NCBI GenBank assembly: GCA_900554615.1
Contig: USIB01000085.1
Location: 1 to 5,349, forward strand
Length of the DNA: 5,349 bases
Direction of reading: 5' to 3'
DNA from: an uncultured Mycoplasmatota bacterium
GTDB lineage: Bacteria > Bacillota_I > Bacilli_A > RF39 > UBA660
In this document: one piece after another, positions 1 to 4,837 of the stretch
How the letters are laid out: each line of letters opens with the position of its first letter
Position numbering within the stretch: position 1 is the stretch's first letter
Notes under the pieces: generated by a model
Seen by the model: only the letters and a program-made list of their open reading frames with translations
Databases searched by the model: none
Told to the model about the DNA's origin: nothing
Program-made: the position numbers and the translations under genes

Positions 1-415
1 TAAGTGCTTTAACTAAATGAGTATATTCTAAACATTTAACAGTAAGTTCACCAGTCTTAGTCTTCATAACCTTACCAGTAACACCAACAATATCACCAAT
101 ATCTGCTGTTTTAAATAGATTATAAACATCTTCTCCTACATCATTAACAGAAATATAAACTTGCATCTTTCCAGCCTTATCCTGAATACTAAAGAATGAT
201 GCTTTTCCCATCTTTCTAATAAACATAATTCTACCAGCAATAGTAACCTTATCTTCTAAGTTTTCTAATTCATCATGCTCATAATTACTATACTGATTTC
301 TAATATCTTCTGAAGAATGAGTCCTATCAAATCTATGACCAAACGGATCCATCCCCATTTCTCTTATTCTATTTGCTTTTTCAATTCTAACTAATTCTTG
401 ATCAGTTCTTTCCAT
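1..415 (-). CDS. lysS: Lysine--tRNA ligase, class II (N-terminal part, cut by the window edge)
   Basis: This gene encodes cytoplasmic lysyl-tRNA synthetase, which charges tRNA-Lys with lysine at the cost of ATP. Only the first 138 residues lie in the window; the family is usually about 490-500 residues, so the class II catalytic core lies beyond the left edge. The N-terminus has the typical leader of the family (RIEKANRIREMGMDPFGHRF, residues 11-30), followed by the anticodon-binding OB fold at about residues 57-130, with VTIAGRIMFIRKMGKASFF at 57-75 and the strand IGDIVGVTGKVMKTKTGEL at 106-124. The ATG lies two bases after the stop of the upstream RDD gene. Its ribosome binding site GGAGAGG is inside that gene's last codons, so translation is probably coupled. 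In Bacillus, lysS follows dusB (yacF), and the same pairing is seen here with one gene inserted. The identification is secure. Confidence 0.97.
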   Translation of the reverse strand, partial: MERTDQELVRIEKANRIREMGMDPFGHRFDRTHSSEDIRNQYSNYEHDELENLEDKVTIAGRIMFIRKMGKASFFSIQDKAGKMQVYISVNDVGEDVYNLFKTADIGDIVGVTGKVMKTKTGELTVKCLEYTHLVKAL

Positions 416-417
416 AA

Positions 418-1002
418 TTATCTTTCCTCTCCTATTACATTAGTTTTAGCAATAATGTCATGAAGTCCTCTACCATCTTTTTTATATAACATCATTAAAA
501 CAGTAATAACAATAAACATACACTCTATAATTGATATAACACTAACGCTATAACTAAAATCATTCATACTTAAAAAATTAATAGTAACAATACTATATAA
601 AGAAGTAATAATACCATATATAAATAAACTTCTAACTAACATATTCCATATGCTAGGTTTATCTCCATCATTATTAACAACTTTAATCTTACATATTTTC
701 TTACCAAAAGTTTGACCTTTATTAAAGTAAGCAAAAACAACATAGTAGCCAATAAATACAACAACAGTTGCAATATTGGCGGGAAGTTTCCGTTTACTAA
801 GCTCATAGTTAAGTGGAATAATCTTCTCACTATATTCATCAATAGTAATATCGCCACTTCTATATTGATTAGTTAAATCATTAATTTTATCACTAACATC
901 ATTATTAATATTCATACTAGCAGTAATAGCCACTAAAGCCAGCATAATAATAATATAATCAATAATATAAGCAGAAATTCTTTTAAAAAAACTTGCTTTC
1001 AT
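418..1002 (-). CDS. RDD family integral membrane protein, unknown function
   Basis: This is a 194-residue membrane protein of the RDD family. About four transmembrane segments can be seen, at roughly residues 11-29, 76-93, 124-144 and 153-172. A long, charged, probably soluble loop (31-75) separates the first two. The family signatures are present: Arg8, Ala11 and Asp15 in helix 1, the GQTFGK motif at 96-101, and DGRGLHDIIAKT at 176-187 near the C-terminus. RDD proteins are widespread; a few have been linked to ion transport, but no activity can be assigned here. The reading frame extends to a GTG at 1011, but that GTG is part of the AGGTGA ribosome binding site, so I place the start at the ATG at 1002. 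The gene begins 20 bases after dusB and ends two bases before lysS, so it is probably cotranscribed with both. It is the unexpected member of an otherwise conserved translation-related pair. Confidence 0.9.
   Translation of the reverse strand: MKASFFKRISAYIIDYIIIMLALVAITASMNINNDVSDKINDLTNQYRSGDITIDEYSEKIIPLNYELSKRKLPANIATVVVFIGYYVVFAYFNKGQTFGKKICKIKVVNNDGDKPSIWNMLVRSLFIYGIITSLYSIVTINFLSMNDFSYSVSVISIIECMFIVITVLMMLYKKDGRGLHDIIAKTNVIGEER
426..432 (-). promoter_or_regulatory. Ribosome binding site of lysS, inside the end of the RDD gene
   Basis: GGAGAGG lies 10 bases before the lysS ATG and overlaps the last codons of the RDD gene (Gly-Glu-Glu). This fixes the lysS start and suggests that ribosomes finishing the RDD gene help initiate lysS. 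Confidence 0.75.
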
Positions 1003-1007
1003 AATAA

Positions 1008-1013
1008 TCACCT
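1008..1013 (-). promoter_or_regulatory. Ribosome binding site of the RDD gene (decides the start)
   Basis: AGGTGA lies 5 bases before the ATG at 1002. The upstream GTG that would lengthen the protein by three residues is made of bases 2-4 of the run GGTGA and is therefore unlikely to be the start. Confidence 0.7.
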
Positions 1014-1022
1014 GTACCTATA

Positions 1023-2009
1023 TTATATACTATTTTTAATTTTTTTCAAATAGTTATTTAATATTTTTTCAATCTCTTCCCTACTATTTGCCTTAAATAT
1101 ATCTTTTTTTATTTCTACGCTACCATTAATCCCCTTCAAATACCAAGCAATATGACTTCTCATTTCCAATACCATAGTTCTTTCAGATTTAGTTTTTATT
1201 AAATAATCCATATGATGAAAACACATATTAATCTTATCCTCATAAGTAGGTTTAGAAATAATTTCACCATTATCAAAATAAGAAACAATCTCTCTAATAA
1301 TCCAAGGATTTCCAAGAGCAGCCCTACCTATGATAATAGCATCACACCCAGTATAAGAAAACATCATTTTTGCACTATTAATATCTTTTATATCACCATT
1401 ACCAACAACAGGAATACTTACATTTTTCTTAACTTCCCTTATAATATCTAAATTAACATTTCCAGAATAACCTTGACTCCTAGTTCTACCATGAACACAA
1501 ATCATACTTGCACCTGCTTTTTCGATTATTTTAGCAATCTCAACAGCATTAATACTATTATTATCCCAACCACTTCTAATCTTAACAGTAACAGGTACAT
1601 TAACGCTATCAACAACAGCCTTAACAATATCATAAACCTTATTAGGCTCTTTAAGTAAAGCCGAACCGGCACCAGACTTAATAGCAACCTTAGGTACAGG
1701 ACATCCCATATTAATATCAATAATCTTTGCAGCATATTCATTAACTAAAATAGAAGCAGCATTTGCCATAACACGAGGATCAGATCCAAATATTTGAATA
1801 CCAACTGGAACATTAATATCTTCAATACCATTTAACATATCAAAAGTTTTTTTATTTCTTCTAACAATAGCTTCAGCACTCATAAGTTCGGTGACCATAT
1901 AACCTACTCCCATTTCTTCACATATTTTCATATATGCTGGATTAGATACACCAGCCATAGGAGCCAAAAAAACATTGTTCTTAACAATAACATTACCAAT
2001 TTTAAACAT
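1023..2009 (-). CDS. dusB: tRNA-dihydrouridine synthase, DusB/NifR3 type
   Basis: This enzyme uses FMN and NADPH to reduce specific uridines of tRNA to dihydrouridine. The 328-residue protein has a complete family layout. The FMN-binding start LAPMAG lies at 15-20. The catalytic motif NMGCPVPKV is at about 100-108, with the proton-donating Cys103, followed by KSGAGSALL. The phosphate and base contacts are VKIRSGW (132-138), VHGRTR (162-167), VVGNGDI (191-197) and IIGRAALGNPWI (216-227). A C-terminal helical tRNA-binding domain carries R.H..WYLKG..G. All key residues are present, so the enzyme should be active. The frame can be read from a GTG at 2027, but the ATG at 2009 sits 8 bases behind GGGTGA and gives the normal N-terminus (MFKIGNVIVKN). 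It heads a probable dusB-RDD-lysS operon; Bacillus subtilis has the same dusB (yacF)-lysS order. Confidence 0.95.
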   Translation of the reverse strand: MFKIGNVIVKNNVFLAPMAGVSNPAYMKICEEMGVGYMVTELMSAEAIVRRNKKTFDMLNGIEDINVPVGIQIFGSDPRVMANAASILVNEYAAKIIDINMGCPVPKVAIKSGAGSALLKEPNKVYDIVKAVVDSVNVPVTVKIRSGWDNNSINAVEIAKIIEKAGASMICVHGRTRSQGYSGNVNLDIIREVKKNVSIPVVGNGDIKDINSAKMMFSYTGCDAIIIGRAALGNPWIIREIVSYFDNGEIISKPTYEDKINMCFHHMDYLIKTKSERTMVLEMRSHIAWYLKGINGSVEIKKDIFKANSREEIEKILNNYLKKIKNSI

Positions 2010-2017
2010 AAAATAAA

Positions 2018-2023
2018 TCACCC
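2018..2023 (-). promoter_or_regulatory. Ribosome binding site of dusB (decides the start)
   Basis: GGGTGA lies 8 bases before the ATG at 2009. It lies downstream of the GTG at 2027, so that earlier start would lack a binding site in the right place. Confidence 0.7.
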
Positions 2024-2033
2024 ACACTTAAGT

Positions 2034-2042
2034 ATTTTATCA
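2034..2042 (-). promoter_or_regulatory. Putative extended -10 promoter for dusB-RDD-lysS
   Basis: TGATAAAAT matches an extended -10 element (TGnTAtAAT, one mismatch). A start point about 7 bases downstream would give a leader of roughly 18 bases that contains the GGGTGA ribosome binding site. There is no good -35 hexamer at the usual distance (the region is a T-rich tract), which is tolerated by extended -10 promoters. It lies just after the terminator of the upstream gene, where a new promoter is expected. The AT-richness makes chance matches possible. Confidence 0.45.
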
Positions 2043-2063
2043 TACTATATAAAAAAATAAAAG

Positions 2064-2091
2064 AAAAAATTAAGTATTTTTACTACTTAAT
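2064..2091 (-). terminator. Intrinsic terminator after the rpiB-DUF1146 pair
   Basis: ATTAAGTA (2084-2091) and TACTTAAT (2069-2076) form a perfect 8-bp inverted repeat around a 7-base A-rich loop, followed directly by a run of T. The stop codon TAG of the DUF1146 gene straddles the stem and loop. The stem has only one G-C pair, so it is weak by general standards, but its layout is right for an AT-rich genome. It separates this pair from dusB. Confidence 0.65.
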
Positions 2092-2271
2092 AATATTTAA
2101 AAAATCATATAGAAAACTGCATACTAAATATGATAAAGAAAACATAACTAAAATATAAAATATTTTTGCTTGCAAAACCTTATTTTTTTTAAAAATAGAA
2201 CTAAAATTAACACTATCTAAAGAAAAAACAACAAAAGGAATAACAAATAAATATAATATAAATTTATTCAT
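2083..2271 (-). CDS. DUF1146 / YwzB-type small integral membrane protein
   Basis: This 62-residue protein has two predicted transmembrane segments, at about 3-18 and 36-54, joined by a short polar, basic loop. The loop and the second helix (SSIFKKNKVLQAKIFYIL, residues 24-41) closely resemble the conserved core of the DUF1146/YwzB family, whose pattern as I recall it is I-F-K-K-(N/G)-x-V-(L/F)-Q-A-(R/K)-(I/L)-(F/L)-Y-I-L. The function of the family is unknown. In Bacillus and relatives its gene usually lies near atpC and murA, close to spoIID. Here it follows rpiB: the ATG overlaps the rpiB stop by 8 bases, and the ribosome binding site AAGGAA is inside rpiB, which points to translational coupling. 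The assignment is from memory of the family pattern and is fairly confident. Confidence 0.82.
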   Translation of the reverse strand: MNKFILYLFVIPFVVFSLDSVNFSSIFKKNKVLQAKIFYILVMFSLSYLVCSFLYDFLNIIK

Positions 2272-2710
2272 TTTCTATTTCCTTAATCATATTATTTCTT
2301 CTAACATATTTACTAACATTAGAAAAAGGTGTATCTATAAAATTATTAATAATCTTTTTCATAAGTTCAAAATCAACTTCCTCACTCATAGCAATAACAT
2401 TAGCATTATTGTGACTTTTACATAAAATTGCCTCACTCTCATTAGACACTTTAGCACAATATACACCTTTCATTTTATTTAATACAATACTCATCCCAAT
2501 ACCAGTACCACAAATAGCAATACCAAGGTCAACTTCATTATTTTGAATAGCTTCACCTAACTTCTTAGCATATAAAGGAAAATCAACAGACTCATCACTA
2601 TTAGTACCAAAGTCAACAACATAAATATCATTTTCATCTAAATATTCAATAATTTTTTCCTTAGCAAAGTATCCTCTATGATCACTAGCAATACCAATTT
2701 TAATATTCAT
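2264..2710 (-). CDS. rpiB: Ribose-5-phosphate isomerase B (RpiB/LacAB family)
   Basis: This enzyme interconverts ribose 5-phosphate and ribulose 5-phosphate in the non-oxidative pentose phosphate pathway. The 148-residue length is normal for RpiB. The N-terminal substrate motif SDHRGY contains Asp10 and His11. ESVDFP is at 40-45, the active-site loop ICGTGIGMS with Cys67 and Thr69 is at 66-74, and SHNNANVI with His100 is at 99-106. The usual C-terminal motif F.GGRH..RR is altered to FSNVSKYVRR, so a conserved Arg and His are missing while the final Arg pair is kept. This could mean changed substrate preference, because the family also includes galactose-6-phosphate isomerases and other sugar-phosphate isomerases. 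The reading frame extends to a TTG at 2743, but the ATG at 2710 follows GAGAGG by 9 bases and gives the normal N-terminus. In Bacillus subtilis rpiB (ywlF) lies upstream of the glyA-upp-atp region. Confidence 0.92.
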   Translation of the reverse strand: MNIKIGIASDHRGYFAKEKIIEYLDENDIYVVDFGTNSDESVDFPLYAKKLGEAIQNNEVDLGIAICGTGIGMSIVLNKMKGVYCAKVSNESEAILCKSHNNANVIAMSEEVDFELMKKIINNFIDTPFSNVSKYVRRNNMIKEIENE

Positions 2711-2719
2711 ACAAATCAT

Positions 2720-2725
2720 CCTCTC
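2720..2725 (-). promoter_or_regulatory. Ribosome binding site of rpiB (decides the start)
   Basis: GAGAGG lies 9 bases before the ATG at 2710. The alternative TTG at 2743 has no comparable site, and its extra residues (MFIIVYERMIC) do not fit the RpiB N-terminus. Confidence 0.65.
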
Positions 2726-2732
2726 ATAAACA

Positions 2733-2738
2733 ATTATA
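2733..2738 (-). promoter_or_regulatory. Possible -10 box of an rpiB promoter
   Basis: A perfect TATAAT lies 22 bases before the rpiB ATG, just downstream of the hairpin that follows mbl. The hexamer 17 bases upstream (TTTTAA) matches only half of TTGACA, and the area is almost pure A+T, so this is weak. Confidence 0.3.
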
Positions 2739-2742
2739 AACA

Positions 2743-2779
2743 AAAAAAGAAAGAATTAAAATATAATTCAATCTTTTTT
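2743..2779 (-). terminator. AT-rich hairpin between mbl and rpiB, possible terminator
   Basis: GAATTA (2764-2769) pairs with TAATTC (2753-2758) around a TATTT loop. After a symmetric TT/TT mismatch, AAAAAAGA (2772-2779) pairs with TCTTTTTT (2743-2750), giving 14 base pairs in all. On the minus strand the 3' side is T-rich, as in an intrinsic terminator after mbl. The outer arm is A on one side and T on the other, so it could work on either strand, but no plus-strand gene is present. It contains only two G-C pairs, so its strength is uncertain. Confidence 0.45.
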
Positions 2780-2807
2780 ACATATATTTTACATATTTTA
2801 TATCAAT

Positions 2808-3800
2808 CTATTGCCTCTCTAACATATACAAATTATCAAGTAAAATACCAGTACCCTCTGCCACGCAAGTAAGAGGAGATTCTGCTGTAAAAACAGGAAC
2901 CTTTAATTCTTGACTAAGAATTTGAGAAAATCCATCAACAAGTGCTCCACCACCTGTAAGAACTATTCCCTTATCAATAATATCAGCAGAAAGTTCAGGA
3001 GGAGTTTGTTCAAGTATACCCTTAACAGCATGAATAATAGTATAAACACTTTCTCTTAATGCTTCTTCCACTTCATCACTAGTTAAAGTAATAGTATGAG
3101 GAAGACCAGTAACTAAATCTCTACCTCTAACCTCCATCTTCTCATTTCTAAATCCAGGAAAAACAGTACCAATAGTAATCTTAATATCCTCTGCTGTTCT
3201 TTCACCAACTAAAAGTTTATATTTATCCTTAATATATTTAACAATATCATTATCAAAAGCATTACCTGCTATCCTAATAGAAGCACTATTAACAATACCG
3301 CCTAAAGATAAAATAGCAATATCTGTAGTACCCCCACCAATATCAATAACCATATTACCACTAGGTTTAGAAATATCCATTCCAGCGCCAATAGCAGCAA
3401 CTTTAGGTTCTTCCTCCAAGAACACTTTCTTAGCACCAGTTCTTTCTGCAGCCTCTTTTATAGCGTTTTTCTCAACTTGAGTTATATTAGAAGGACAACA
3501 AATAAGAATCCTAGGTCTAGAAAAAAAACTCTTACCATTAACTTTTTTAATAAAATAGTTAAGCATAACCTCAGTAGTATCATAATCTGCTATTACACCA
3601 TCTTTCATAGGTTTAATAGCCTTAACCTTTCCAGGAGTTCTCCCTAGCATTTCATGTGCCTCAGATCCAACTGCTAAAGGTTTTTTAGTATCAGCATCAA
3701 TGGCAACCACAGATGGTTCATTTAAAACAATACCCTGACCCTTAATATAGATAAGTACATTAGCAGTTCCTAAGTCAATACCAATATCTTTGTTAAACAT
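2808..3800 (-). CDS. mbl: Rod shape-determining actin homologue, MreB/Mbl
   Basis: This bacterial actin forms membrane-associated ATP-dependent filaments that steer the elongation machinery for peptidoglycan synthesis. The protein is 330 residues, the normal length. The actin-fold nucleotide motifs are intact: phosphate 1 DIGIDLGTANVLIY (5-18), the catalytic region LEEEPKVAAIGAG (128-140), phosphate 2 DIGGGTTDIA (153-162), the GERTAEDIK stretch (199-207) and the adenosine motif LTGGGALVDG (281-290). LICCPSNIT (99-107) and TPPELSADIID (266-276) are also typical. The sequence and the position directly after spoIIID match Bacillus Mbl rather than the mreBCD-operon MreB, hence the symbol; whether it is the only MreB-family gene in the genome cannot be seen. 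The ATG follows AAGGATGGTGA. A promoter-like TGATACAAT lies in the 57-bp gap upstream, so it probably has its own transcript besides any read-through from spoIIID. Confidence 0.96.
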   Translation of the reverse strand: MFNKDIGIDLGTANVLIYIKGQGIVLNEPSVVAIDADTKKPLAVGSEAHEMLGRTPGKVKAIKPMKDGVIADYDTTEVMLNYFIKKVNGKSFFSRPRILICCPSNITQVEKNAIKEAAERTGAKKVFLEEEPKVAAIGAGMDISKPSGNMVIDIGGGTTDIAILSLGGIVNSASIRIAGNAFDNDIVKYIKDKYKLLVGERTAEDIKITIGTVFPGFRNEKMEVRGRDLVTGLPHTITLTSDEVEEALRESVYTIIHAVKGILEQTPPELSADIIDKGIVLTGGGALVDGFSQILSQELKVPVFTAESPLTCVAEGTGILLDNLYMLERQ

Positions 3801-3821
3801 AAAATCACCATCCTTATTTCC

Positions 3822-3830
3822 ATTGTATCA
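3822..3830 (-). promoter_or_regulatory. Putative promoter of mbl (extended -10)
   Basis: TGATACAAT fits an extended -10 for the housekeeping sigma factor (TGnTAtAAT, one mismatch), placed to give a leader of about 15 bases before the mbl ATG. The same bases, read as GATACAAT, match 7 of 8 positions of the sigma-E -10 consensus CATACAnT. The corresponding sigma-E -35 region (TATTAAA, 14 bases upstream) is only partly matching. Vegetative use seems more likely for an MreB-family gene. Confidence 0.45.
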
Positions 3831-3857
3831 CAATTTACAAGTTTTTAATAGAACTAT

Positions 3858-4112
3858 TTACATTTTTTTAACCAAAAATTTCCTTTTTGTAGACTCACCA
3901 CCCCTAATGTGTTTAATATCAGCATGATATTTTAATACACTTGACACTTTATCATATAAACTTTTGTCAATCAAAGAAAGTCTATCACTCAAATCTTTAT
4001 GTACAGTACTTTTAGATACACCAAAAACATAAGAAATCTCTCTAATTGTTTTATTAGTTAAAATAATATAATTAGCCTCATCAATTATTCTATTATATAT
4101 TCTACTATTCAT
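3858..4112 (-). CDS. spoIIID: Stage III sporulation transcriptional regulator SpoIIID
   Basis: SpoIIID is a small DNA-binding protein that acts in the mother cell after sigma-E. It activates some genes and represses others to prepare the switch to sigma-K. The 84-residue protein contains the family helix-turn-helix at about residues 21-43. Its recognition part, FGVSKSTVHKDL (30-41), is identical to my memory of the Bacillus protein, and the conserved basic tail motif IRGGESTKRK lies at 69-78. It is a few residues shorter than the Bacillus protein at the C-terminus. The frame can be read from a TTG at 4124, but the ATG at 4112 lies 4 bases behind GGGTGA and aligns exactly with the Bacillus initiator methionine. 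It lies between spoIIQ and mbl, the order found in Bacillus. A small hairpin upstream suggests transcription separate from spoIIQ, which fits its mother-cell role. Confidence 0.96.
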   Translation of the reverse strand: MNSRIYNRIIDEANYIILTNKTIREISYVFGVSKSTVHKDLSDRLSLIDKSLYDKVSSVLKYHADIKHIRGGESTKRKFLVKKM

Positions 4113-4116
4113 ATAT

Positions 4117-4122
4117 TCACCC
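4117..4122 (-). promoter_or_regulatory. Ribosome binding site of spoIIID (decides the start)
   Basis: GGGTGA lies 4 bases before the ATG at 4112. The spacing is short, but it matches the GGTGA-N4 arrangement in front of mbl. The alternative TTG at 4124 lies just upstream of this site and so cannot use it. Confidence 0.65.
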
Positions 4123-4156
4123 AAATAATTATATTAATAAAAGAATATATTTATGT

Positions 4157-4175
4157 AAAAAAAGGCAAATAGCCT
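4157..4175 (-). terminator. Small hairpin and T-tract after spoIIQ, likely weak terminator
   Basis: AGGC (4172-4175) and GCCT (4163-4166) form a compact 4-bp stem, three pairs of it G-C, with the 5-base loop TATTT. A run of T follows directly. It starts only a few bases after the spoIIQ stop. The stem is short, so read-through is possible, but it is one of the few GC-containing inverted repeats in this region and is well placed to separate forespore spoIIQ from mother-cell spoIIID. Confidence 0.5.
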
Positions 4176-4179
4176 AAAG

Positions 4180-4818
4180 TTAATCTAAAGATTTATTATA
4201 ATATTCTTCTGGATTAACAATCTTACCTTTATGGTATAACTCAAAATGTAAATGATTTCCCATATCTTTTTCAATATTAGATAACCCACTTTTAGCAATA
4301 ATTTGTCCTTGAATTACATTATCATCTTTACTAACTGTAACATCAGATAAACTCTGATACACACTTATTAAATCATTATTATGTCTAATTTGAACAGTAG
4401 TTCCCATAATATCATTATCTTCAACAGATATAACAGTACCATCTAAAACACTAATAACATCAAAAACTTTTTCACCAGCATAATCTATACCAGAGTTTTG
4501 CATATAAGTATTTTCATAAAAAATAATAGATTTTTCTTGACTAGCACTATCAGAAGTATAATCATAAAAAGATTTAGCCAAAACAACACTACTATCAAGA
4601 AAAGGTCTAACAATAACGTTATTAGTATTAACAACAGGAATATCCCTATTAGATCCCTCTAATATCTCACCATCTACATACTTAACATTATTATCCTTTC
4701 TAGAAAATAACATATTATTAGTAATTTTACCTACAAAAAACATACTAATAAGAAACATAATTACAAGTGCACCATATATTACAGGTACAAAAAATGATTT
4801 AACTCTTCTATTATTCAT
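4180..4818 (-). CDS. spoIIQ: Stage II sporulation protein SpoIIQ (degenerate LytM/M23 domain)
   Basis: SpoIIQ is a forespore membrane protein that bridges the intermembrane space by binding mother-cell SpoIIIAH. It supports engulfment and later the feeding channel. The 212-residue protein has a short basic N-terminus, one transmembrane segment at about 11-30, a linker, and a LytM/M23 peptidase fold at about 100-203. In that fold GIDY carries Asp112, VYQSLSDVTV is at 153-162, and GNHLHFEL (187-194) carries the HxH motif. The first zinc-binding His of M23 enzymes is replaced by Asn108 (QNSGID), so the domain is probably not an active endopeptidase; Bacillus subtilis SpoIIQ likewise lacks this His, whereas clostridial SpoIIQ keeps it. 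The C-terminal extension of the Bacillus protein is absent. I chose the ATG at 4818, 5 bases after GAGGTGA; the GTG at 4827 is part of that site. A sigma-F type promoter lies directly upstream. Confidence 0.92.
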   Translation of the reverse strand: MNNRRVKSFFVPVIYGALVIMFLISMFFVGKITNNMLFSRKDNNVKYVDGEILEGSNRDIPVVNTNNVIVRPFLDSSVVLAKSFYDYTSDSASQEKSIIFYENTYMQNSGIDYAGEKVFDVISVLDGTVISVEDNDIMGTTVQIRHNNDLISVYQSLSDVTVSKDDNVIQGQIIAKSGLSNIEKDMGNHLHFELYHKGKIVNPEEYYNKSLD

Positions 4819-4823
4819 ACTTT

Positions 4824-4830
4824 TCACCTC
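4824..4830 (-). promoter_or_regulatory. Ribosome binding site of spoIIQ (decides the start)
   Basis: GAGGTGA lies 5 bases before the ATG at 4818 and matches the anti-Shine-Dalgarno sequence well. The GTG at 4827 that would add three residues is inside this motif. Confidence 0.75.
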
Positions 4831-4837
4831 TAATATA

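Noticed and set aside
636..857. Minus-strand frame of 73 codons inside the RDD gene and another of 71 codons (1526-1741) inside dusB
   Set aside because: Both are alternate frames, rich in Leu and Ile, fully nested in conserved genes without independent support.
1212..1658. Open frames on the plus strand opposite dusB
   Set aside because: They are low-complexity, rich in Asn, Thr and Ile, have no recognisable motif, and lie wholly opposite a clearly conserved gene; typical antisense shadows in AT-rich DNA.
2780..2805. Short direct repeat TAAAATATGTAAAATATATG just after mbl
   Set aside because: Two imperfect copies of an A/T-only unit; low complexity is a sufficient explanation and no array is formed.
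2678..2872. Plus-strand open frame across the mbl-rpiB gap
   Set aside because: It overlaps the ends of two conserved genes and the hairpin between them; composition is biased and no ribosome binding site or family resemblance is seen.
3831..3846. SpoIIID-like binding site near the mbl promoter (ATTTACAAGT on the plus strand)
   Set aside because: It resembles the consensus only partly (two mismatches in degenerate positions), which is common by chance in this composition.
4128..4156. Sigma-E-like promoter before spoIIID (AATATAAT with ACATAAA 14 bases upstream), or a housekeeping -10 TATAAT
   Set aside because: The -35 parts match poorly (4 of 7; for TTTACA the spacer to TATAAT is 20) and the start point would fall on the ribosome binding site. 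Biologically plausible but not separable from AT-rich background.
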